DNA of 64,000 nt, from positions 22,967 through 86,966 of the IMG/VR virus record IMGVR_UViG_3300005528_000050; one strand, 5' to 3'. This DNA is from a virus. Positions 15,054 through 22,886 of the stretch are shown here, piece after piece (the first letter of the stretch is position 1; each line of letters opens with the position of its first letter). The notes under the pieces were generated by a model. The model was given only the letters and a program-made list of their open reading frames with translations. It ran no database searches and was not told the DNA's origin. The translations under genes and the position numbers were made by a program.

Positions 15054-15272
15054 TTACTTTTCGATAAACATGTTTGTATTTGAAATTGGTACTCTTAAAA
15101 CAGGAATATTTTTTTCATCTCCATCCAATTTCTTCATGACTTCATAGTAACCACTGTCACTTATTCTAACAGTTGGTGCATCTGTAATCATTTCTAATAA
15201 TTTTGAAGATTCTTTTGGACCTTCGTAAAGCTTAACTTCTTTTGTTGTTGTGTTAAAAATTAATGTTTGCAT
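15054..15272 (-). CDS. Small hypothetical protein
   Basis: A 72-residue protein starting MQTLIFNTTTKEVKLYEG, ending one base before the helicase start, so probably translated with it. Mixed strand/helix composition resembling a small beta-grasp-like domain; no motif. Confidence 0.6.
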   Translation of the reverse strand: MQTLIFNTTTKEVKLYEGPKESSKLLEMITDAPTVRISDSGYYEVMKKLDGDEKNIPVLRVPISNTNMFIEK

Positions 15273-15278
15273 TTTTAT

Positions 15279-16388
15279 TTATTTTATGTTTAGTAAATAT
15301 TTTTTAAATAATTCGTGCTCAACTGACACGCAGATTCTAGAATATGATGACCATAAGTCCTTATCGTGATAAACAAACTTATCAAGACCAACAGCACCGA
15401 TTCTATGTTGAAATAAGTAATCTTCCGATTTATTTATAACCGCGAAGATACCTAATGGTTGACCACCTTGGTAAATTTCTTCAACCAGTAGGTTTTTCTC
15501 TTTTAGGTAATTTACATTCTTAAAGATATTATTAGTTGTTATATTTTTAAATTGTTCTAATGAACTTCTTCCTTCGGGTGTGGTTAAAACTTTCTCAATA
15601 ATCATTTGAGATGGGGAACATACGGCATTGAATTCATAAAGTAAACGAATGTTTAATTCTGAATTAAAATCCTTGTCCTTACAAAAAATGAAACCCATTC
15701 TTAAACCCGATAAACCTACCCATTTTGAAAAAGATTCGGTGATAATAACATTATCAAGATGGGCAACTTTATCAAAGAAATCATCTTCATAAAATAACTT
15801 ACGGTATGGTGAATCAAATATTATAATCGCACCTGTCATCGATATCTCATAAATCTTTCTGAAAAGAATGTTGTCATCTATTTTTACACCTGTAGGATTA
15901 TTTGGGTCACAAATAAAAATACAAGATGATTCACTAAAATTGGATGCTTCTAAAGATTCTAATGATTCATAAAATGAAAAAGACTTTTGTCTAATTGTTG
16001 CCATTTTAGAATAAGAACCCCAATAAAATTTTGGGAAATAAATATTTTCTACATTTAATAATTGGATAACCAAATCTAACGCAGGCATACCACCTGGTGT
16101 GATTGCAATATTATTGATGAAATTAGGTGAATTTGCAAATGAAGGAAAATATTCTGAAACGATAGAATGTCTAAATGTTTCAATACCCAAGTTAGGTGCA
16201 TATACTTGAAACTCTTTTGAGTTAAAATCAATTTGTTTCATAACTCCCGTCAAATCGATTTCCGTAACAGCGTTTACACCTCTATTTAATTCGAGATATG
16301 AATTACCTGATTCTTTTGCCGCCCTTTTAACTTTCTGACCAATCCCTACTATCGAAGAGAAGGTTGCATTCGATATATTTACTTTCAT
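15279..16388 (-). CDS. PLP-dependent aminotransferase, class I/II
   Basis: A 369-residue fold-type I enzyme. Landmarks: NIAITPGGMPAL at the phosphate cup, CDPNNPTGV, IIFDSPYRKLFY with the Asp that holds the pyridine nitrogen, and SFSKWVGLSGLRMGF containing the Schiff-base Lys and the following Arg. Length is within the class I/II range. The substrate cannot be told; it may supply an amino sugar, amino acid or modified base. The N-terminus is basic and unusual for the class. A dedicated aminotransferase in a phage is uncommon. Confidence 0.88.
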   Translation of the reverse strand: MKVNISNATFSSIVGIGQKVKRAAKESGNSYLELNRGVNAVTEIDLTGVMKQIDFNSKEFQVYAPNLGIETFRHSIVSEYFPSFANSPNFINNIAITPGGMPALDLVIQLLNVENIYFPKFYWGSYSKMATIRQKSFSFYESLESLEASNFSESSCIFICDPNNPTGVKIDDNILFRKIYEISMTGAIIIFDSPYRKLFYEDDFFDKVAHLDNVIITESFSKWVGLSGLRMGFIFCKDKDFNSELNIRLLYEFNAVCSPSQMIIEKVLTTPEGRSSLEQFKNITTNNIFKNVNYLKEKNLLVEEIYQGGQPLGIFAVINKSEDYLFQHRIGAVGLDKFVYHDKDLWSSYSRICVSVEHELFKKYLLNIK

Positions 16389-16460
16389 TATATTCTAAGT
16401 TAGTCTGTACTTACCACTAACAAAATATAATAAAAAGAAATCGTATTTCCAAAAATTAAT

Positions 16461-16485
16461 AAAAAAAAATCCCCTTTCGGGGATT
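16461..16485 (-). terminator. Rho-independent terminator
   Basis: Arms AATCCCC (16468-16474) and GGGGATT (16479-16485) with a 4-nt loop, followed on the minus strand by a run of T. It lies directly after the stop of the gene at 16489-16845 and separates it from the aminotransferase. Confidence 0.85.
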
Positions 16486-16488
16486 AAA

Positions 16489-16845
16489 TTAATATGGATT
16501 TTCAAATGTCAACGAGTCTAAGGACTCATCTATTTTGGAATTATACCACCCATTTATCCAACATTTTGTGGTATCACCAATTTTGGCGGGTTTATTGGTT
16601 AGTATTGTGACACCATTTTCAAATGTTATATGATATTGATTTTGGAATATTTCTTCACAGGATACTACCGGTACAGGATACCACTCTTTTTCGCTCCTTG
16701 GTATAACTTCCTCACTTATTTCTTCCTCAACTATATTTTCATCTGTAATATAGTTATGTATCTTTTCTTTATTAAAATGAAGAATACCAGTGAAAATTAT
16801 GACCGTTATAAACGCCAAAAGAATCCTGACTTGTTTTATATCCAT
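16489..16845 (-). CDS. Membrane-anchored hypothetical protein
   Basis: A 118-residue protein with one N-terminal helix (about 6-24, RILLAFITVIIFTGIL) then an acidic stretch (ENIVEEEISEEVIP) and a C-terminal domain of about 70 residues with two Cys. Predicted single-pass inner-membrane protein with the C-terminal part outside. It lies 2 nt after the glucosaminidase gene and before a terminator, so a lysis-cassette role is plausible. Confidence 0.6.
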   Translation of the reverse strand: MDIKQVRILLAFITVIIFTGILHFNKEKIHNYITDENIVEEEISEEVIPRSEKEWYPVPVVSCEEIFQNQYHITFENGVTILTNKPAKIGDTTKCWINGWYNSKIDESLDSLTFENPY

Positions 16846-16847
16846 GA

Positions 16848-17414
16848 TTAAAATTTTTCTTTTAATTTTTCAGTTTGAATTATGTCTTTCAATAATTTAA
16901 CATACCCTTCACCCGCTTCGGCGTAGGTATTTGATAAATACAAATAGTATTCATTTTCAGTATTAATCTGACCAAGGTATCGGCATTGGTAAAACGCATA
17001 ATCATAAACAGATTGGTACCAGTTATCATAAAACGCGTGACCGTTTTGAGTTCCTTTGGCGGTGTTGATTCTAACTGTCGCCTGTTTCATACCAAACAGA
17101 TTATTATTTTCCTTGAAAACTTGACTTTTGTAATGTCCCGTCTCAGCAATGGCTTGAGCCATAACAATATGTGGAAATTTAACGTTTAATCTTTTTAGTT
17201 CTGATACAAACTTATCCTCTGAAAATTTATTTTTTTCTTTTTCTAATGAAATTACGATTAATTCTTTTTCGTAACTGTCCAAACTTTTAAACCGTATAAA
17301 ACGACCTAAAATAAATGAAGAGATTACCAAAACAATTACAACCGACAACGCGATTTTTACTTTTTTCCAATCCTTTTTCCAAAGGAGTAGAGAGTTATCA
17401 TATTTGTAAAACAT
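16848..17414 (-). CDS. Membrane-anchored glucosaminidase (GH73/FlgJ-like), probable endolysin
   Basis: A 188-residue protein. Residues about 18-37 form one membrane helix after a basic leader (WKKDWKKVK), as in signal-arrest endolysins. The rest matches endo-beta-N-acetylglucosaminidases: VMAQAIAETGHYKSQ with the catalytic Glu, NNLFGMK, and late YAEAGEGYVKLL. It would cut the glycan chain of peptidoglycan in the periplasm. Its neighbour at 16489 is a membrane protein, and the two form a likely lysis unit. Confidence 0.83.
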   Translation of the reverse strand: MFYKYDNSLLLWKKDWKKVKIALSVVIVLVISSFILGRFIRFKSLDSYEKELIVISLEKEKNKFSEDKFVSELKRLNVKFPHIVMAQAIAETGHYKSQVFKENNNLFGMKQATVRINTAKGTQNGHAFYDNWYQSVYDYAFYQCRYLGQINTENEYYLYLSNTYAEAGEGYVKLLKDIIQTEKLKEKF

Positions 17415-17455
17415 AATTTTAGTGTTTGAGTGTTAGACAATTATTGTTCCAAAAT

Positions 17456-17830
17456 TTAACTTTTCGTAAAATGGTCCACGACCATTCTTGCACTTGAGTA
17501 GTTTGTAGCTAATGCCACTTCGTGCACATCACAAACCCTCATTAACATTTGTACATCAGGTTCGTGCGGGTGTTTATCCAATGGGTCCCTAAAAAATATA
17601 ACCGCATCGATTTCTTTTCTCGAGACCATTGCAGCAATTTCCGCGTCTCCACCCATTGGTCCTGAATTGACTTGTTCAACCTTTGTAACACCAGCAAACA
17701 TTATTCTTTTACCTGTCGTACCCGTTGCAACAATATCAACATCGGTTCGATTAAAAAAATCTAATCGTTTCATTACAAAGGCAACCATGTCCGCCTTCTT
17801 ACCGTCGTGTGCTATGAGTGCTATTTTCAT
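17456..17830 (-). CDS. mgsA: Methylglyoxal synthase
   Basis: A 124-residue protein matching MgsA throughout: MKIALIAHDGKKADMV, ATGTTG, SGPMGGDAEIAAM with the catalytic Asp of GGD, IFFRDPLDKHPHEPDV with the second Asp and His, and ALATNYSSA. The enzyme converts dihydroxyacetone phosphate to methylglyoxal and phosphate, bypassing lower glycolysis. The ATG at 17830 is preferred over a TTG two codons upstream, matching the usual N-terminus. It sits between a barrel-protein gene and the endolysin. A phage copy is unusual; possible roles are releasing phosphate or poisoning the host. Confidence 0.93.
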   Translation of the reverse strand: MKIALIAHDGKKADMVAFVMKRLDFFNRTDVDIVATGTTGKRIMFAGVTKVEQVNSGPMGGDAEIAAMVSRKEIDAVIFFRDPLDKHPHEPDVQMLMRVCDVHEVALATNYSSARMVVDHFTKS

Positions 17831-17832
17831 AA

Positions 17833-18300
17833 TCAAAAAATAAACAACCTACCCCCAATCATAAACTGAGGTTTATCGGTTTGATAAAAACTTAAAGTTA
17901 AGTACAAGGGATATGATAATTTCAAATTTGCAGCGGTCTTCAATATAATTTGATTACCACCATCAACAGATAAACCCGCCCCACCTGTTAAAATTAACCA
18001 TTTATAATCTTTATTTGTGTAAACGTAATTTAAAACAACATAAATTTCTTCAGGTCTACCATTGATTGTTAAAGTATTGGGGTTAAATAAATTTAATTCG
18101 GCCATCAATTTACCATAACCAATTCCAATAAAGGCATTTGTTTTTTCTTTGGAGAATTCGTAACCCGCGGAATAATATGATGAATTACCTCTAGGACCAT
18201 AAGATAATCCATAATTGAATATTCTTTGGGGTACTCTTAACCCTTGTGCCCATGTGTTGTTCATCAACAGCATACAAAATATCATTAAGAATTTTTTCAT
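17833..18300 (-). CDS. Secreted outer-membrane barrel protein, TraO-like
   Basis: A 155-residue protein with a cleavable signal peptide MKKFLMIFCMLLMNNTWAQ (cleavage after WAQ) and alternating beta strands (NAFIGIGYGKLMAEL, YVVLNYVYTN, LYLTLSFYQ) ending in Phe (GGRLFIF), the pattern of small outer-membrane barrels. Layout recalls the Bacteroidota conjugation protein TraO. Probably changes the host surface, perhaps blocking further adsorption. Driven by a host-type promoter at 18318-18349, and followed by mgsA 2 nt on. Confidence 0.68.
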   Translation of the reverse strand: MKKFLMIFCMLLMNNTWAQGLRVPQRIFNYGLSYGPRGNSSYYSAGYEFSKEKTNAFIGIGYGKLMAELNLFNPNTLTINGRPEEIYVVLNYVYTNKDYKWLILTGGAGLSVDGGNQIILKTAANLKLSYPLYLTLSFYQTDKPQFMIGGRLFIF

Positions 18301-18317
18301 TTTTTATGATTTACATA

Positions 18318-18349
18318 CAAATATATTACTAGTATTTGAGATATCCAAA
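18318..18349 (-). promoter_or_regulatory. Bacteroidota-type promoter
   Basis: Minus strand: TTTG (18349-18346), 20-nt spacer, TATATTTG (18325-18318), 17 nt to the ATG at 18300. It drives the barrel gene and probably mgsA and the lysis genes beyond. Confidence 0.6.
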
Positions 18350-18360
18350 TTTTTTTTCAA

Positions 18361-18387
18361 AAAAAAGAGGGACCGAAATCCCTCCTT
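18361..18387 (-). terminator. Rho-independent terminator
   Basis: Stem GAGGGA / TCCCTC (18367-18372 with 18379-18384), 6-nt loop, T-run on the minus strand. It follows the end of the gene at 18410-19450 and precedes the next promoter. Confidence 0.8.
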
Positions 18388-18409
18388 ACAAATTTAGATT
18401 TGATTGTAA

Positions 18410-19450
18410 TTAAATTCTCCTCAAGGTGGCATTTTCATTGTCATAGGTTCCTCGTAAGATTTCTCTCGGTCCTTCCGACATCATTCCACTTGTCTCGTAC
18501 GCCCTTTCTTCCACAACCGCTTCAACATCACGTTCAACTACCCATTCTCTCTCTTCTCTTATATCCACATTTCTCATATCCATATCAGCTTCACCCATTG
18601 GGGATTCCATATCCGTTGGTTCTGGTAGTACCTCCATTTTGGTAAACTCTTTCAGTAACACATCCTCTTTGATTCTATCTTCTTCAGTCAACAAAGAGTT
18701 GTTGGTTACTGGGTTTTCACTAACTTCATTTTTAATGACACCCAATATAAAATCAGGTAAACCACTTTCTAATGAATCGATACGAGAATCAATTTGATTC
18801 CAAAAAGAAAATTCAGGGTCTGAGTCGAGTGATTTAAAGCAACCAACTTTTAATCCTGTTAATTTATTAATCACATAAATAAGGATACCTCTTTTGGAGT
18901 ATCTTAGGAAATAATCCGGGTTATTCTCAGACGACGTACACCATTTTGTTGATGACCCATATTTCTTTGAGGCGTAAAACGTTAAAGGTCTTAAAACAAT
19001 CCACTCATCTGAAGTGAACAATGTGTGAATTTGTTTTTCCAAATCTTTCTCGAAAGCTTTAATCTCAGCGAGACTAGTCGCCGTCATTACATCGTCAAAA
19101 GATTTAAATTTAGATAAGTCATTATCTTGAATCAATCCTCTTTCATTGTAATCACAAAATTTTTGGAATGTTTTTAAATCTGAAAAATTAAAACTCTGTT
19201 CCAAAAATCTGTAAGAGCTAAAAATTTGAAATGGGGTCATTCCTTTAAAGTGGTCATCTGTAATTCCAAATTCTCTTTTTAGATTCTCACGAACTTCATT
19301 GACGTACATGTCTAAATGTTTCGTGTTTTTTGAAAGTCGAATTAAAAATTCGATGTACTTAGATTTACCCTCAGGGCAAAAGATTTGAAAGACATCAACC
19401 ATATTTATGTTGTTGTCAGGATTTTGTTTTAGTTCTTTGATTCGTGACAT
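18410..19450 (-). CDS. Large phage protein with a TKWCTSS motif
   Basis: A 346-residue protein. Central SSTKWCTSSENNPDYFLRY followed by GILIYVINK is a motif I associate with large-phage proteins of unknown function; the invariant W-C-T and the aromatic block suggest a ligand-binding pocket loosely like PcfJ proteins, where a Cys follows NC/HC. The last 90 residues are acidic, Met/Glu-rich and probably disordered. Begins right after the exonuclease gene in the same direction and ends at a terminator. Confidence 0.6.
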   Translation of the reverse strand: MSRIKELKQNPDNNINMVDVFQIFCPEGKSKYIEFLIRLSKNTKHLDMYVNEVRENLKREFGITDDHFKGMTPFQIFSSYRFLEQSFNFSDLKTFQKFCDYNERGLIQDNDLSKFKSFDDVMTATSLAEIKAFEKDLEKQIHTLFTSDEWIVLRPLTFYASKKYGSSTKWCTSSENNPDYFLRYSKRGILIYVINKLTGLKVGCFKSLDSDPEFSFWNQIDSRIDSLESGLPDFILGVIKNEVSENPVTNNSLLTEEDRIKEDVLLKEFTKMEVLPEPTDMESPMGEADMDMRNVDIREEREWVVERDVEAVVEERAYETSGMMSEGPREILRGTYDNENATLRRI

Positions 19451-19469
19451 ATTGTTTTAATTTAGTTTA

Positions 19470-20138
19470 TTAATAAAATTTACGTAACATTTGAACCACG
19501 TCCCAAGCGTCCTCAAGAGCGGTGTGAGCGACTTCTCCGTCAATTCCAGCACGTTCTTTACATTTTTTAAGACTTGGAATTGCGTTATCCTCATCCCATA
19601 TACAATACAAAACGGAAGGGTCAATAATTCTTTGTCTGATTTTTATGAGTTTTTTCCACCACGGTAATTCTTCCAAGAACAATTTATCAAAGGTTCCAAA
19701 ATTTTTACCGGCAACATTAATTGTAAGTGATGGTGTGTGATTGTTAAAAGCCGGTATCATTGTTCCATTGACATTTCTAACATGATTATTTAGAAATGAT
19801 GAATTTGGGTAGATACCATTTAAGAATAAAAAGTCATAGAATTTTTGTGCCAGTTCATTTTCTTCCAAAAATACATAATCACTATGATGTTCCAAGTTTG
19901 CCCTATCCTCTTCGTTACCTTCTTTATATTCACCAATTAATGATATGATTTCTTTGTTCATGGAAATCGCTCTCGGTGAACCGGTAATTTGGTTTTGAAG
20001 TACGATGGCGTTAAACTTTGGTAATTTCTCGTATGGTAATTTATTAGTGGTGTCTTCTATGATAGCACCAAAAGACAACACACTATTGTTTAACGGTTCG
20101 AGACCTGAAGTCTCAATGTCTATTGATACATATATCAT
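19470..20138 (-). CDS. DnaQ-like 3'-5' exonuclease
   Basis: A 222-residue DEDDh nuclease: YVSIDIETSGLEP with the first Asp/Glu pair (residues 6-8), FGTFDKLFLEE for the second acidic site, and AHTALEDAWDVVQML with the catalytic His and Asp. Related to RNase T, oligoribonuclease and the pol III epsilon subunit. It degrades DNA or RNA ends; substrate uncertain. Its 3' neighbour reads in the same direction with a 4-nt overlap at its start. Confidence 0.85.
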   Translation of the reverse strand: MIYVSIDIETSGLEPLNNSVLSFGAIIEDTTNKLPYEKLPKFNAIVLQNQITGSPRAISMNKEIISLIGEYKEGNEEDRANLEHHSDYVFLEENELAQKFYDFLFLNGIYPNSSFLNNHVRNVNGTMIPAFNNHTPSLTINVAGKNFGTFDKLFLEELPWWKKLIKIRQRIIDPSVLYCIWDEDNAIPSLKKCKERAGIDGEVAHTALEDAWDVVQMLRKFY

Positions 20139-20326
20139 CGGTCAAGTGCTTTTACAACTACAACAATCATGATGACAATAAAGATGAGGGCAAACCCACC
20201 CCATAGTGGTGCGGTCACCCACCACCACGACCAATCAATAACACCAGTAAGTTTAAGTGTCATAAAAATTAAAAACATCAGACCGAAGAATCCCACTCCT
20301 CCTGATGACGAACTATTTTCTGCCAT
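20135..20326 (-). CDS. Two-span membrane protein
   Basis: A 63-residue protein: Ser/Gly-rich start (MAENSSSSGGVG), helix about 11-29, Trp-rich linker IDWSWWWV, helix about 37-58. Both ends overlap neighbouring genes (1 and 4 nt). Predicted small inner-membrane protein of unknown role. Confidence 0.6.
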   Translation of the reverse strand: MAENSSSSGGVGFFGLMFLIFMTLKLTGVIDWSWWWVTAPLWGGFALIFIVIMIVVVVKALDR

Positions 20327-20805
20327 TAGTGTAAATTATATTTTTCTTTTAATATTTTGATTGTTTCTTCCGCGGAAGTATGAAGAATACCTTCACCACC
20401 GTTTTCATTCCAACCGTCTATAGTATCTTTCCTATCGTCGATTAATATTGTGTATGGAGCCGCGAAATCTTTTTTATGTTTAGCACTTCTTAATATTAAA
20501 GCAACACCGGGTAACTCCCTGTTTACCCATTCCATTTTCCCAATACGGGATTCAACTTGTCTTGATGGTGCAGATAAAAGGGTTGGATTATACTTGGAAA
20601 TGTGTTCCCACAAAATGTGACCGTCAGGTTCAATCCATTTCAAATTGACCCAAAAATCATATCCCGCCTTTTCTATTGGTGCCCAAAATTGTGAGTCGTT
20701 ACGATGTTCGTCTTTGTTCAAATCAATACCAGTAAGGTCTTTATAACCTTGGTTGAAATCTATTAAGACCCCATCTAAATCACAAAAAATAGTATACTTT
20801 GTCAT
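20326..20805 (-). CDS. HAD-family 5' nucleotidase-like phosphatase
   Basis: A 159-residue HAD enzyme: FCDLDGVLIDFN gives motif I (DxDG at residues 9-12), LLSAPS provides the motif II Ser, and ILIDDRKDTIDGW gives the acidic motif IV; a Lys (KMEW or KHKKD) fills motif III. The size and the D-G-V-L-x-D-F start resemble 5'(3')-deoxyribonucleotidases, which dephosphorylate dNMPs. Substrate is inferred. Coupled to the membrane protein by 1 nt. Confidence 0.8.
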   Translation of the reverse strand: MTKYTIFCDLDGVLIDFNQGYKDLTGIDLNKDEHRNDSQFWAPIEKAGYDFWVNLKWIEPDGHILWEHISKYNPTLLSAPSRQVESRIGKMEWVNRELPGVALILRSAKHKKDFAAPYTILIDDRKDTIDGWNENGGEGILHTSAEETIKILKEKYNLH

Positions 20806-20869
20806 TTGAAATACTTCTATGACAAGTATAAGAATAAATTTTTAAAATAAAAAATTTTAAAGAGTAATT

Positions 20870-21208
20870 TTAATAATCATCATTGTCAGAATCCTCAACA
20901 AAATCATTGTAGTAGGTGTCTTCCTCTTCTTCTGTGAGTTCTTCCCCCTCGAATTCATCTATCTCCAATTCAGCGTACAAGGCCTCGTAGACCATATCTT
21001 CTGTTAACCAAGTTGGTAATTCATCAACTTCGTTGTTTGGTTCATATGATTTAATATCAACCTCATTGTTATCCATAAATAAATTATCATCTTCATCTGA
21101 ATCATCTTTATTTATGTATTCATAGGTTACGAATAATTCAAATTCCTCGTCAGTGTCTGGATGAAAAACAGTAATTACTCGAGTATTTAATCCTTTTTTG
21201 TTTGCCAT
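20870..21208 (-). CDS. Highly acidic small protein
   Basis: A 112-residue protein with more than a third Asp/Glu, including an ELTEEEEDTYYNDFVED tail. N-terminus MANKKGLNTRVITVF, then TDEEFELFVTYEYIN. Could be a DNA mimic, or a structural or regulatory protein; no motif decides. It faces the plus-strand coiled-coil gene across a 26-nt divergent gap. Confidence 0.6.
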   Translation of the reverse strand: MANKKGLNTRVITVFHPDTDEEFELFVTYEYINKDDSDEDDNLFMDNNEVDIKSYEPNNEVDELPTWLTEDMVYEALYAELEIDEFEGEELTEEEEDTYYNDFVEDSDNDDY

Positions 21209-21221
21209 TTTAATTATGAAA

Positions 21222-21229
21222 TATTTATT
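21222..21229 (+). promoter_or_regulatory. TATTTATT promoter-like element
   Basis: Located 5 nt before the ATG at 21235, in the divergent gap of two genes. Same class as the elements at 9694, 33549, 40844 and 42141. Confidence 0.3.
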
Positions 21230-21234
21230 ATTAT

Positions 21235-21735
21235 ATGTTTAAGTATATATCTGAAATATTATCAAAATTCACACAGAGACAAAGAATTGTTGCTCTGTCA
21301 ATTTTGTTATTTTCAATTATAATTATCTCGGTTGGACCCAAAATCACTGAGTCTTTAACATATAATGACGAAGAACTGAAATTAAGGATAGAATCCCAAA
21401 ACAATCAGATTGTACAACTAAACAATAGAATTGATGAGTTAAACAACCAAGTAATAGAAAATCAAAGAGAGTGTACCAATGAAATGGTTAAAAGGGAAAA
21501 TGAGATATTAACTATTATAAGTGATATTGAAAACTATACCAATAAAATGAAAAACGAGACAAGAGTAGTAAACTCAATGTCTCGTAAAACCTATAATATT
21601 AATGATGATAGTTCCGTAAGAGTGATGGCGATGCTTCCTGAATCATCTAACACCACCACTATTATTAATAATAAAAGGGATGAGAAATTAATTGGGATGA
21701 TAAGGAACTTGAAGAAAAAAGTTAAGGACCAATAA
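21235..21735 (+). CDS. Membrane-anchored coiled-coil protein
   Basis: A 166-residue protein: one membrane helix at about residues 18-36 (IVALSILLFSIIIISVG) and then a long coiled coil (about 48-110, QNNQIVQLNNRIDELNN). The C-terminal part is basic (MIRNLKKKVKDQ). An inner-membrane anchor plus periplasmic coiled coil is the architecture of i-spanins; no lipoprotein partner is nested here, so that role is a possibility. Plus strand, convergent with the gene at 21737. Confidence 0.68.
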   Translation: MFKYISEILSKFTQRQRIVALSILLFSIIIISVGPKITESLTYNDEELKLRIESQNNQIVQLNNRIDELNNQVIENQRECTNEMVKRENEILTIISDIENYTNKMKNETRVVNSMSRKTYNINDDSSVRVMAMLPESSNTTTIINNKRDEKLIGMIRNLKKKVKDQ

Positions 21736-21736
21736 T

Positions 21737-21970
21737 TTACTTGGTTGCAATTATTTCACCGGTTTCAACATCAGTTACGTATATTTTTCCATCGTCACCT
21801 TTACCAATAGCCACAGTTCTTTTTAATTCTTGTTCATCTTCGTACTCCTGAGCACCTGGTAATTCCTCGGGCTGTGCTTGAGTATCGAAATCATCAAACT
21901 CAGCTTCGTTGATTGTTCTTTTTACAATATTTTCTAAATCTTTGATTGATAATTTAACTACTTTTTTCAT
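21737..21970 (-). CDS. Small protein with an IVKRxINE tag
   Basis: A 77-residue protein. The first 22 residues, KKVVKLSIKDLENIVKRTINE, form an amphipathic helix ending in Ile-Asn-Glu followed by AE; this pattern recurs in other proteins in the window. The rest is acidic, with a beta hairpin KIYVTDVETGEII. A likely virion or virion-targeted protein by analogy with the T4 capsid-targeting sequence cleaved after (I/L)xE; this is inference. A TATTTATA element (21984-21991) precedes the start. Confidence 0.6.
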   Translation of the reverse strand: MKKVVKLSIKDLENIVKRTINEAEFDDFDTQAQPEELPGAQEYEDEQELKRTVAIGKGDDGKIYVTDVETGEIIATK

Positions 21971-21983
21971 TTTTTCTTTTATC

Positions 21984-21991
21984 TATAAATA
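21984..21991 (-). promoter_or_regulatory. TATTTATA promoter-like element
   Basis: Reads TATTTATA on the minus strand, 13 nt before the ATG at 21970 and right after a terminator, so it would restart transcription. Confidence 0.45.
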
Positions 21992-22002
21992 TCGTATGTA
22001 AA

Positions 22003-22033
22003 CAAAAAACCCCTCTTTCGAGGGGTTCTTTTT
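22003..22033 (-). terminator. Rho-independent terminator
   Basis: An 8-bp stem AACCCCTC / GAGGGGTT (22008-22015 with 22020-22027) with a TTTC loop and T-run on the minus strand, at the end of the SPFH gene. Confidence 0.85.
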
Positions 22034-22883
22034 ATTTAATACCTATCATCGTATTATTTTTGTCACCTAACATGGTTTCGGGTAACTTCCCATTCCATTT
22101 ATTAATCCATTCAAGTTGTAGGAGTAAAGGTGTAATTGTTTGTTGTTTCATCCGATTGGCTTCGGATTCCGCTTTAGCCGCGGTCAACATTGCTTGAGCA
22201 TTACCATTGGCGGTTGCAATTTTAATCTTGGCTTGAGCTTCCGCAGTTTTTACCTCATTTTCCGCCCTTAACGCTGCTTGGACCGCATTGTTCTTGGCTT
22301 CAATGGACTTCTTAAATGTCTCAGGGTAAATCAAATTTGAGGTGAATTGGTTTATCACAAACCCTTCTTTTAAAAGTTGACTTTCCAATAGTTTACGAAC
22401 CTCAACTTCAAACACCGCCCTATTCGAGATTAGTTCATCAGCAGTGTACTTATTTGTTGCTAAACGAAACGCGTCATATACTGCGGTCTTTAAAAATCCC
22501 TCCTCAATTTCAGGTAATGACCTACGATACTTTGAAAATATTGTGGGTACTTTTTCTCTTTGAACCGAATAGTTCATAATTGGGGATACTTGAAACTCAG
22601 AACCGTCTTTTGAGTTTACAACAAATGAATTATCAGATTCCTCAGTTTTCTTATACTCTTTGTGTTGAATATAGGTTGGGAATTCATAAATCTTTGTTGT
22701 GAAGGGGTTGTAGAATACCATACCTGTACATTCGGTGACATCATCAACACCCTTTCCATCACCATATAGATTTACTTTTACACCGACGTGACCGGCGTCA
22801 ATTCTCTCACAAGAGAAAAACAATAAGGTTAGGATAATGAATCCTAAAATTCCGAAAATTAATCGTTTCAAAAATGGTTCCAT
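22032..22883 (-). CDS. SPFH/prohibitin-family membrane protein
   Basis: A 283-residue protein: membrane helix at residues 6-25 (FGILGFIILTLLFFSC), then GHVGVKVNLYGDG and a band-7 domain with YPTY..EYKKT-type strands, and a helical C-terminal half (EAKNNAVQAALRAENEVKTAE) rich in Ala/Glu typical of SPFH oligomerisation. Family members form rings that modulate membrane proteases such as FtsH. Phage homologues are known but their function is not settled. It ends at a terminator and follows the membrane protein at 22887. Confidence 0.85.
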   Translation of the reverse strand: MEPFLKRLIFGILGFIILTLLFFSCERIDAGHVGVKVNLYGDGKGVDDVTECTGMVFYNPFTTKIYEFPTYIQHKEYKKTEESDNSFVVNSKDGSEFQVSPIMNYSVQREKVPTIFSKYRRSLPEIEEGFLKTAVYDAFRLATNKYTADELISNRAVFEVEVRKLLESQLLKEGFVINQFTSNLIYPETFKKSIEAKNNAVQAALRAENEVKTAEAQAKIKIATANGNAQAMLTAAKAESEANRMKQQTITPLLLQLEWINKWNGKLPETMLGDKNNTMIGIK

Positions 22884-22886
22884 AAT

